Shown piece by piece: positions 1 through 6,261 of a DNA stretch of 34,032 nucleotides. Position numbers and translations under genes: made by a program. Location: contig JAAYOV010000019.1 of NCBI GenBank assembly GCA_012520095.1, positions 1 through 34,032 of the forward strand, read 5' to 3'. This DNA comes from Tissierellia bacterium (GTDB taxonomy: Bacteria > Bacillota > Clostridia > Peptostreptococcales > Acidaminobacteraceae). Below the pieces are notes generated by a model, which saw only the letters and a program-made list of their open reading frames with translations, ran no database searches and was not told the DNA's origin. Every line of letters begins with the position of its first letter. The stretch's first letter is position 1.

Positions 1-55
1 CAAAAGCTCAGCGCGTGAGCTGATTGACAGGGAGATGTTTGATACACTTCTTTAA
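1..55 (+). CDS. C-terminal fragment of an unidentified gene (partial)
   Basis: An open frame enters from the left edge (codons begin at base 2) and ends at a TAA at 53-55. It reads KSSARELIDREMFDTLL, which is plausible protein sequence but too short to place in a family. It would be convergent with the corrinoid transport operon that ends at 261. Only the reading frame supports it, so it may be chance. Confidence 0.3.
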   Translation, partial: KSSARELIDREMFDTLL

Positions 56-187
56 GAATGTGTTGAGATAATTTGCGAGCCGGTTCATATCATCAATAGA
101 TAATGTGTCAGAAAAAGCGAAAGTGGCGAACTGAAAAGATCAGCCGTTTAACGCTTTGAAGGCATTTAAAGCAATTGATAGGTCATG

Positions 188-211
188 ACATAAGGTTTCC
201 TGTCCTTATGT
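188..211. terminator. Possible transcription terminator hairpin
   Basis: A perfect 8-bp inverted repeat (acataagg / ccttatgt) with an 8-base loop lies in the gap between the left-edge gene end and the convergent transporter operon. No continuous T-run follows directly, only T-rich sequence about 20 bases later. It may act as a weak or bidirectional terminator. Confidence 0.35.
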
Positions 212-260
212 GATTTGAAAATATCCTGATTTTTAAAATTGGTTTAGGTTGTTATTTATT

Positions 261-1040
261 TTATTTCTTTATACTATATTCCATGGATTTTTCCGGCCAG
301 ATCATTGTTCTCCCGTTAATCCTATATACTTCAGCCTTTATATTATATACTTTTTCCAAAATCTCTTCATCGATAATATTTTCCGGAATTCCCTGCTTTT
401 CAATTTGTCCCTTGGAGTTCATAATAATTAAATTGTCTGCAAACCTTAAAGAAAGGTTTATATCATGCATAACTATTATAAAGAGGATTTTTTTCTCTGT
501 TGAAATCTTATTTATTACATCAAACAGTTCCAATTGCCGCTGTATATCCAAGTTATTGGTAGGTTCATCCATTAAAATTATTTCCGGGTTCCTCACTAAA
601 CTTTGTGCTATAGAAACCAGTTTTTTTTGGCCTCCCGACAACTCGCTCAATCTTCTTTTTGCTAAATTATCTATTCTTAGAGTGATCAGTGCATTCATTA
701 CTGCATTCAGGTCTTTATCTTGAACCTTAAAAGCCAAAGAGCTCAATCGTCCTAAAAGAACGGTTTCAAATACGGTAAGGGTGTTTCCGGTCATATCTTC
801 TTGGGGAATGTATACCATTAACTCCGTTCTATCTTCAAGACTTAAGGTTTGAAGATTTTTCTCTTTCCAAGAAATATTTCCCTTTGGATTTAACAGCCCA
901 AAAATTGATTTAATTAAGGTGGACTTTCCCGCCGCGTTGGGTCCTATTAATATGTTGATTCCCTTATCGATTTGTAAATCTATATCCTTAAATACTTGGG
1001 TCTTCCCATATGAAAAACTTAAATTTTTAATTTTAAGCAT
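261..1040 (-). CDS. Corrinoid/iron-siderophore ABC transporter, ATP-binding protein (BtuD/FecE type)
   Basis: This 259-residue cytoplasmic ATPase would power the permease encoded just upstream. Visible motifs are Walker A GPNAAGKST (33-41), the ABC signature LSGGQ (134-138), Walker B IILMDEP (154-160) and the switch histidine in MHD (H192). Length and order match the FecE/BtuD family. The start ATG overlaps the permease stop by 8 bases, and a GGAG lies about 10 bases upstream. It is the last gene of the riboswitch-controlled operon. Codons here are noticeably AT-rich (many ATA, AAA, TTA) compared with genes after 4 kb. The family also carries haem and siderophores; the cobalamin riboswitch is what favours corrinoids. 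Confidence 0.93.
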   Translation of the reverse strand: MLKIKNLSFSYGKTQVFKDIDLQIDKGINILIGPNAAGKSTLIKSIFGLLNPKGNISWKEKNLQTLSLEDRTELMVYIPQEDMTGNTLTVFETVLLGRLSSLAFKVQDKDLNAVMNALITLRIDNLAKRRLSELSGGQKKLVSIAQSLVRNPEIILMDEPTNNLDIQRQLELFDVINKISTEKKILFIIVMHDINLSLRFADNLIIMNSKGQIEKQGIPENIIDEEILEKVYNIKAEVYRINGRTMIWPEKSMEYSIKK

Positions 1041-2082
1041 TTCTTCTCGCTCCTGAAAAAATCAGATAAGTGAAAAATGGCACACCAATAATTGATGTCA
1101 TAAGTCCAATTGGAAGTATGATCCCTTTAATTAAAACTTTGCTTAAAATAGAGGCGATGGACAGAATAAAAGAACCTATCAGGGCGGAAATGATAATAAA
1201 AAATCTTTGCTCTTCTCCAGCGATAATCCTGGAAATGTGAGGAGCGACTAAGCCTACAAAACCTATTGTGCCGGCAGAGCTGACCACAGTGGCGGACATT
1301 AAGGCCACTAAAAGTATTATTCTTCTTCTTAAGCTTTTCGGATCTATGCCCAGGCTCATTGCTGTTTCATCAGAAGTTGTCATGGCTGTCAACTTCCAGG
1401 AATTCTTTAAAAATAAGGCGGTAACAAAAATAAAAACACCCGATATTATAGCGAGCTTTGTCCAATCGACCCTTGTCAAACTGCCAAAAGACCAGAATGT
1501 TAAGGTCTGTAAGCTCTCTTCGCTAGCCAAATATTGGAGCAACTGAGTAAGGGCGCTGAACAGAAAATTCAAGGCAATTCCAAATAAAATCAATGAATTC
1601 CTACTTGCGCTTTTATTTTTAGCAAACATATTTAGAGCGCCTGCTGCCAAAATTGTAAATAAGAAAGAATTTGCAGTGACGATTATGTGACCGGCAACCG
1701 GAATCAGAGATACTTTCAAGACTATAGCCAAGGCAGCGCCTAAAGACGCTGCCGAAGATATTCCCAAGGTGTAAGGGCTGGCCATCGGGTTTCTTAAAAT
1801 AGTTTGCATTTCACAGCCCGCCACAGCCAAAGCAGCTCCAATAACAATAGCTGCCAAGGCCATAGGCATTCTCAACTTCCAGATGATGAATTTAGCTAAG
1901 TCATTTTCACCCCTCATCACCAGAGCGCTGAGAGTCTCTTTAATCCCAAAATCCGCACTACCGGCAAATAAGTTGATTATAAGTGTAATTATTATCAAGC
2001 AAAGTAATATAACTATAGTAGTAATTTTTTTATTGATTAAACTTGTATAGATATCCTTGGCTTGACTCAGCTGATTACTCAA
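1033..2082 (-). CDS. Corrinoid/iron-siderophore ABC transporter permease (FecCD/BtuC family)
   Basis: A 349-residue polytopic membrane protein of the FecCD family, forming the channel for the substrate delivered by the lipoprotein encoded upstream. It has an N-terminal membrane segment near residues 20-40 and many later hydrophobic segments. The family-typical stretches LRMPMALAAIVIGAALA and NPMASPYTLGISSAASLG are present, as is the coupling-helix region RRRIILLVALMSATVVSSAG. I use a TTG start because AGGAG sits 6-7 bases before it and the next internal ATGs would remove the first membrane segment. The start overlaps the stop of the binding-protein gene, so translation is probably coupled. 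AT-rich codon use matches its two operon partners. Confidence 0.92.
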   Translation of the reverse strand: MSNQLSQAKDIYTSLINKKITTIVILLCLIIITLIINLFAGSADFGIKETLSALVMRGENDLAKFIIWKLRMPMALAAIVIGAALAVAGCEMQTILRNPMASPYTLGISSAASLGAALAIVLKVSLIPVAGHIIVTANSFLFTILAAGALNMFAKNKSASRNSLILFGIALNFLFSALTQLLQYLASEESLQTLTFWSFGSLTRVDWTKLAIISGVFIFVTALFLKNSWKLTAMTTSDETAMSLGIDPKSLRRRIILLVALMSATVVSSAGTIGFVGLVAPHISRIIAGEEQRFFIIISALIGSFILSIASILSKVLIKGIILPIGLMTSIIGVPFFTYLIFSGARRNA

Positions 2083-3286
2083 GCTTTTCTCCTAACTTAT
2101 ACTTCCAAAATCCATCTTCGTAATCCGTATATAAGAATGTATCGAAAAACTCTTTCAATTCCGCTTCGGGATCAATATCGGAAAACTCTTCAGGATAAAA
2201 CATCTTCGCCATATCCATTGTGTAGTAAAAAACCAAGGGACTTCTTTGATGGTTGTGATAATAGGAATACACATCATTATTTTGAACTGCTTTTAGTCTG
2301 TCCCATCCGGTCCTGAGAACATATTCACCTACACTGTTATTAATGGATTCCATTGAAGCTTCTGCAGGACCATATCCCATTCCGCTGGTTATGAATATAA
2401 AATCCGGATCACTTTCCAGCAGATACTCAGGATCAATCCTGCCCTTGTCATTGACATTGTTGACGGATATATTATCTCCGCCGGCAAAAGCCATAATTAA
2501 GCCCCAGCCGCTATTAGTAAAACTCATGGAGTATTCATCCCTGGAGCCGGATCCTGCCTCATGATAAACTTTGGGCTTTTCACCGTCCTCGGGGACTCTT
2601 TCCTCAATAAGCGCAAATTTATTATCTAAATAATTAATGAATTCATCTGCTCTTTCGTTTGTCTGATAAATTTCCCCTAATATTTTTGCGGCTTTTTGTG
2701 GGGAGGTAAACGGATCATCAGAAAGTGGCAGAAATACCATGGGAATACCGGCTTCATCCAAAGTGCTTACTACTTCCGGGAATCTCTCAATAAACCCCTC
2801 ACCGAAGTTGATTAAAAAAGCATCGGGTTCAAGGCTGAGTATTTTTTCAAGGTCGTAGCTTCCCACCATACCGATGGAAGGTAACTCGGAAAGATGCGGA
2901 AAGTGTTTCGTATAAGCGTTTTGATATCTTTCCATTCCTCCGGATTCACCAATGCCTACAACAGAATCAAATATTTTTTCACCTACCGGAGCACTATAGG
3001 CTTCTAAACTTTCCCAGTGACTGATAATTACTCTTTCCAAAGGCAGCTCGAGTTCCACTTCCCTGCCGGTTAAATCGACAATAGTGATATTTTTCTTTTC
3101 TGTATCTTCCGCTTCCTCAGTAGCGATACTTTCCTCTACGGCATCTTTTACTCCGGTTTCCTCGGCGGTGATACTTTCCTTTACTGTGTCTTTTATTTCA
3201 GGCTCCTTTTTAGCACAAGACGCAAGCGAAAGGATTAGAGTAATAACCAACAAGAAAGAAAGCAATCCCTTAAAAGTTTTTCTCAT
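2075..3286 (-). CDS. Corrinoid/iron-siderophore-binding lipoprotein (BtuF/FepB type)
   Basis: This 403-residue extracytoplasmic solute-binding protein is the first gene of the operon. The start is the ATG with GGAG 7 bases upstream. The open frame extends further upstream, but that part is leader RNA and contains the terminator. Residues 1-24 form a lipoprotein signal peptide ending in the lipobox LASC (C24). Residues 30-65 are an acidic linker with an imperfect internal repeat (VKESITAEE / VEESIATEE). The rest resembles the periplasmic-binding-protein type 2 fold, including IVDLTGREVELELPLERVI, SLEPDAFLI and SDPDFIFIT. Upstream lie a promoter, a cobalamin riboswitch and a terminator on the same strand, so corrinoids are the likely ligand and excess B12 should shut the operon off. 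Confidence 0.92.
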   Translation of the reverse strand: MRKTFKGLLSFLLVITLILSLASCAKKEPEIKDTVKESITAEETGVKDAVEESIATEEAEDTEKKNITIVDLTGREVELELPLERVIISHWESLEAYSAPVGEKIFDSVVGIGESGGMERYQNAYTKHFPHLSELPSIGMVGSYDLEKILSLEPDAFLINFGEGFIERFPEVVSTLDEAGIPMVFLPLSDDPFTSPQKAAKILGEIYQTNERADEFINYLDNKFALIEERVPEDGEKPKVYHEAGSGSRDEYSMSFTNSGWGLIMAFAGGDNISVNNVNDKGRIDPEYLLESDPDFIFITSGMGYGPAEASMESINNSVGEYVLRTGWDRLKAVQNNDVYSYYHNHQRSPLVFYYTMDMAKMFYPEEFSDIDPEAELKEFFDTFLYTDYEDGFWKYKLGEKLE

Positions 3287-3378
3287 ACTACATCTCCTTT
3301 TCTTGATTTTGATCGGATTGGGTTGGTAAGTTTCGTTGTGTATCAAGTGGAAAAGATCTTTATCATGGCGTTTGTTTA

Positions 3379-3404
3379 TAAAAAAAGAGATGCTCGAAAG
3401 CATC
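3379..3404 (-). terminator. Leader terminator of the cobalamin riboswitch
   Basis: On the minus strand a perfect 6-bp stem (gatgct / agcatc) with a 4-base loop is followed by an uninterrupted T-rich tract. It lies between the aptamer (3494-3677) and the binding-protein start (3286). It is therefore the probable expression platform: ligand-bound aptamer would favour termination here. Confidence 0.85.
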
Positions 3405-3493
3405 CCGTCGGTCTTACGTTTAGGCAGTGTATGCAAAAATACAGTCTGTTTGTAGGGGCAGGACAAGGCACCTATATGGGAGGCTCTTGTTTC

Positions 3494-3677
3494 AACTGCT
3501 GAGCAGGTTTCCTGACTCCATGTCGCTACGCATTTCCGCCTTCTCGCAACTTTTGTGCAATGGCATCTTTACACCGAAGGTGTGCGGGAAATGCATTCTA
3601 TGATTACAGTGACCCGTTCGTGCGGGGATTTCACCCGACTTCCCTCTTGGTCCCGAGCTTCGGGGCACTCAGCAATT
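3494..3677 (-). promoter_or_regulatory. Cobalamin (B12) riboswitch aptamer
   Basis: Read on the minus strand, the conserved elements appear in order: GAGGGAAG, GGGTGAAATCCCC, the B12-box-like GGTCACTGT, and 3' GTCAGGAAACCTGC. A 10-bp P1 helix (one G-U pair) closes the element between 3668-3677 and 3494-3503. It sits between a sigma-A-type promoter and a terminator upstream of the uptake operon, the usual arrangement for B12-repressed transport. Confidence 0.93.
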
Positions 3678-3700
3678 ACAAACCATATTCAATTAAATAA

Positions 3701-3729
3701 AAGTTAACATTAGAATAAATAATTGTCAA
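3701..3729 (-). promoter_or_regulatory. Promoter of the corrinoid uptake operon
   Basis: On the minus strand there is a perfect -35 TTGACA (3724-3729), a 17-base spacer and a weak -10 TAACTT (3701-3706). Transcription would start near 3694, about 17 bases before the riboswitch P1 helix, which fits well. Confidence 0.65.
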
Positions 3730-3742
3730 GTAGTTATTGTTT

Positions 3743-3762
3743 TTGAAATAGTTTCAAACTAT
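3743..3762. promoter_or_regulatory. Nested palindrome, possible operator
   Basis: Two overlapping inverted repeats occupy this site: TTGAAA-TAG-TTTCAA and ATAGTTT-C-AAACTAT. They lie 13 bases upstream of the -35 box of the corrinoid operon. A transcription factor site is plausible; I do not recognise the regulator. Confidence 0.4.
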
Positions 3763-4033
3763 GTTGTCGCCATTTAATGGTGTCATCGTCTGCGTTGAAT
3801 AAGGTATTGATAAAAACCCGGAGTCAACATTGAGTGCGACACAAGATGTCGTGAAGTTTTCACGAATCAGCATGACCCTTATGGGAGACCTGAAGGAAAA
3901 CTCGGCTCTTTCCCGACGAAAAAATGATCAATCAAATCAACAATTGCTACAGCATCCTTACGAATATGTGCGGTATCATATTCAAAGGGGTTTTGGGTAT
4001 CAAAAAAGCATAGATTTGATGGAGGCGGAATTG
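3763..4033. other. Intergenic region with open but unconvincing reading frame
   Basis: The frame of the next gene stays open back to 3830 and contains an in-frame ATG at 4019. The encoded N-terminal stretch has no recognisable domain and precedes the natural membrane anchor, and no ribosome site precedes its upstream starts. I treat it as 5' untranslated or decayed sequence. No clear promoter was seen. Confidence 0.4.
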
Positions 4034-4906
4034 TTGTATAAAAACATCAAGCAAATGAGTATTGCGGTTTTGGGAGTCGGTGTGCTTCTGCTCTGGCTAA
4101 TTTTTCCGAACACAAAGAGAAAAAGGCAAATGGAAGCGTTTTTGACAAAAGATTATGCCCATCGTGGGCTTCATGGAAAAGGAACTCCGGAAAACTCCTT
4201 GAAGGCATTCCAGCGTGCGTGTGAGCACGGATACGGAATTGAGCTTGATGTACAGCTGAGCCGAGACGGTGTTCCGGTGGTCTTTCATGACAGGACTTTA
4301 CAGAGGATGTGTCAGGCGGATGGGGAAATAAAGGATTATACATTAGAGGACTTGAAGTTTTCCCTCCTCGGCAGCAAGGAGCCAATTCCCACTTTTCGAC
4401 AGGTTCTTGATCTTGTCGATGGCAGGGTTCCGCTTCTCATTGAGCTGAAGATGACAGAGGAGCGGGAAAGACTTGTTAATGCGGTGCTCCTTGAGCTCGA
4501 GAGCTATCAAGGAGAGTATCTCGTCGAATCGTTTGATCCGAGGATTCTGCAAGTTTTGCGGAAAAAGGATCCCACGATCCTCATCGGACAGTTGAGTGGG
4601 GGACTTTTCTCACAGAAGAAAAGCCTGTCGCGCTTTATGGCGGACAGACTGCTGTGGAATGTCTATTCTCGGCCCGATTTCATTGCCTATCAGCATCATC
4701 GCGGACGCGTGTTGCTGATGTTTTACTCGTGGCTGTTCGAAATTCCCGTCTTTTCATATACCATCAAGAATCAGCGCGATTACCATCTGAAACGATGGTT
4801 CACCTCTCATATCTTTGAAGGCTTTCTGCCTGTTTCAGAGGGAAGGGTAAGGGCGAAAAGGAAAAGCCCGAAACTGCTTCCTGCCAGGACATCGCTGGGA
4901 AAATGA
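4034..4906 (+). CDS. Membrane-anchored glycerophosphodiester phosphodiesterase
   Basis: Hydrolyses glycerophosphodiesters to sn-glycerol 3-phosphate and an alcohol. A hydrophobic anchor (about residues 8-24) precedes a GDPD TIM-barrel. Catalytic and metal residues are visible in order: HRG (H43-R44), PENS (E53-N54), ELD (E70, D72), FHD (H85-D86) and the IELK strand (E137, K139). I chose a TTG start because GGAGG lies 8 bases before it; a TTG at 4031, an ATG at 4019 or an ATG at 4055 are alternatives. After the usual family end (FSYTI...) a basic tail of about 30 residues follows, encoded in the 100 bases that also encode the C-terminus of the convergent PAP2 gene. The active site probably faces outward or lies at the membrane surface (inference). 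Confidence 0.85.
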   Translation: MYKNIKQMSIAVLGVGVLLLWLIFPNTKRKRQMEAFLTKDYAHRGLHGKGTPENSLKAFQRACEHGYGIELDVQLSRDGVPVVFHDRTLQRMCQADGEIKDYTLEDLKFSLLGSKEPIPTFRQVLDLVDGRVPLLIELKMTEERERLVNAVLLELESYQGEYLVESFDPRILQVLRKKDPTILIGQLSGGLFSQKKSLSRFMADRLLWNVYSRPDFIAYQHHRGRVLLMFYSWLFEIPVFSYTIKNQRDYHLKRWFTSHIFEGFLPVSEGRVRAKRKSPKLLPARTSLGK

Positions 4907-5391
4907 ACCCCTAAGTAGAGGCGGTTGATTCCCATGAGGAGAATATATAGAGCGGCGAAGACAAAAACGGTCGATTTGTGATGCTTTTTGTAATAGCGCA
5001 TTGCCAATGACATGATGAAAAAGGAGCTGACCATAGCGTGGCCGCTTGGAAAGCTGAGACTCTTTTCTACGGCAAGGGCGGAGATGGCCGGCCTTTGTCT
5101 TCTGACTATATTTTTAATCAGAGAATTGAGGATCCAGACGGACAGAGTTCCAAGGGGGATAAATAGAGAATGCCATCTTTCTTCTCGGAAAGTGAAGAGA
5201 ATAAACAGTAGATTGAACGGCAACAGAAAGCGCACGCTTCCCATAAAGGCGACCACATGCATGAGACGTGTAAGCGCCGGTGTTCGAAGGCGTGTAAAGA
5301 ACACAAGGATCGGGGTATCCCAATTCGAAATATAAAAGACAACGCTCAGAAGAGCGAGGACCAGGCTAATGGTGAGAAGTCGTCGTTTCAT
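4807..5391 (-). CDS. PAP2-family membrane phosphatase
   Basis: A 194-residue, multi-span membrane phosphatase of the PAP2 superfamily, likely acting on phosphatidic acid, phosphatidylglycerophosphate or undecaprenyl pyrophosphate. The three signature motifs are present: K93-x6-RP (KNIVRRQRP), PSGH (115-118) and a variant NR-x5-H-x3-D (R157, H163, D167). AGGAGG precedes the ATG. The 3' end overlaps the convergent glycerophosphodiesterase gene by 100 bases. Both genes act on lipid phosphates, so a shared role in envelope lipid turnover is plausible. On the minus strand TTTACC-17-TACGAT (5408-5436) could be its promoter, but that would leave a very short leader. Confidence 0.9.
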   Translation of the reverse strand: MKRRLLTISLVLALLSVVFYISNWDTPILVFFTRLRTPALTRLMHVVAFMGSVRFLLPFNLLFILFTFREERWHSLFIPLGTLSVWILNSLIKNIVRRQRPAISALAVEKSLSFPSGHAMVSSFFIMSLAMRYYKKHHKSTVFVFAALYILLMGINRLYLGVHFPSDVLAGSSFGLFLFALTLPSETGRKPSKI

Positions 5392-5480
5392 TTATCCTCC
5401 TGAACATATCGTAACAGTCGGGAGGAAACAGGTAAAGAACAAATCGCAGATATAATGTATAATAACAAGCAGGAGGAGAC

Positions 5481-6110
5481 ATGGAAATAGAACGCGTTCA
5501 ATTGGATAATAGGATGATTCTCGGCATTCCTTCTTCGGGAGGGGACTCAGAAGAGGCTCTCGATAGTCTGTGGTTGCGTTTTTTTGAACGCATGGATGAA
5601 TTGTCGGCTGCTGCGGCAAACGCAGACTTTTATATACTTCGAGAATATGTCGAAGGCAAAAGAATCGACTTCTTTGCCGGAGTCGAAGTGGAAAACGACA
5701 GAGAGGTCCCCGAAGGCATGGAGATTCGATATCTGATGGAAGGGGATTATCTCGTCTATCCCCACAGAGGAGGAAAGGCGGGTGTGACAGAAGCCTTTCG
5801 CCATATCTACGAGGATCTGATGGGAGAAAAAGGATATCTTCCAAGCGAAGGGTATGACTTTGAGGTCTACACTCCTCATTATTATGAGCGAGATGATGCG
5901 GATAGCATTATTTATCTGTGTGTCCCTATTGTTGCCGGAGACGATCATTCGCCGTCGAAAGATCAAGAGTGGACGATAAGACTTGAAGATGTACAGGATG
6001 AAATTCAGGCTTTAGAGGATGACGAGGCGCAAAACAAGCCTGCCCCTCCGGTTTTTGACAGAATTGTTCTCGAAGACGACGACTTGCTTCCGACGGAGGA
6101 AAGGCTCTAA
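5481..6110 (+). CDS. GyrI-like / AraC effector-binding domain protein
   Basis: A 209-residue soluble protein. Residues about 35-155 look like the GyrI-like small-molecule-binding fold; the stretch YEDLMGEKGY...GYDFEVYTPHYY, ending in a short hydrophobic strand (IIYLCVPI), is characteristic. No DNA-binding helix-turn-helix is present, so it is a stand-alone ligand-binding protein rather than a complete regulator. The last 45 residues are highly acidic and look disordered. The start is fixed by AGGAGGAG two bases before the ATG. Two overlapping TATAAT -10 candidates lie at 5451-5463, without a good -35. A strong terminator follows, so it is probably monocistronic. Ligand unknown. Confidence 0.7.
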   Translation: MEIERVQLDNRMILGIPSSGGDSEEALDSLWLRFFERMDELSAAAANADFYILREYVEGKRIDFFAGVEVENDREVPEGMEIRYLMEGDYLVYPHRGGKAGVTEAFRHIYEDLMGEKGYLPSEGYDFEVYTPHYYERDDADSIIYLCVPIVAGDDHSPSKDQEWTIRLEDVQDEIQALEDDEAQNKPAPPVFDRIVLEDDDLLPTEERL

Positions 6111-6146
6111 AGACGGATGTGGAGCGGCTTCGAGTTAAGAGCGGAC

Positions 6147-6180
6147 AATCCCTTCTCTTAATGAAAAGAGGGGGATTTTT
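6147..6180 (+). terminator. Rho-independent terminator
   Basis: A 13-bp stem including two G-T wobbles (aatccc..ctctt / aagag..gggatt) with a 6-base loop, followed by TTTTT. It closes the GyrI-like gene just before the clpB promoter. Confidence 0.88.
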
Positions 6181-6187
6181 CATTTTC

Positions 6188-6216
6188 TTGTTATTTCTTC
6201 GAATACAGGGTATAAT
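6188..6216 (+). promoter_or_regulatory. clpB promoter
   Basis: -35 TTGTTA (6188-6193), exact 17-base spacer, perfect -10 TATAAT (6211-6216). The expected start near 6223 falls inside the CIRCE element. Confidence 0.88.
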
Positions 6217-6219
6217 TAA

Positions 6220-6246
6220 TTAGCACTCATCAAGTCGGAGTGCTAA
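6220..6246. promoter_or_regulatory. CIRCE operator (HrcA binding site)
   Basis: A perfect match to the canonical CIRCE inverted repeat, TTAGCACTC-N9-GAGTGCTAA. It overlaps the predicted transcription start and ends 15 bases before the clpB ATG. In Firmicutes HrcA bound here represses class I heat-shock genes and releases on protein misfolding. Confidence 0.97.
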
Positions 6247-6261
6247 CGAAAGAAGGTGAAT

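Noticed and set aside
3287..3466. In-frame N-terminal extension of the corrinoid-binding lipoprotein (TTG start at 3466).
   Set aside because: It spans the leader terminator and the end of the riboswitch leader, and the ATG at 3286 has an excellent ribosome site and a proper lipoprotein signal peptide.
5392..5844. Large minus-strand open frame opposite the GyrI-like gene.
   Set aside because: Shadow frame with low-complexity composition, no ribosome site, and it would cover the promoter region.
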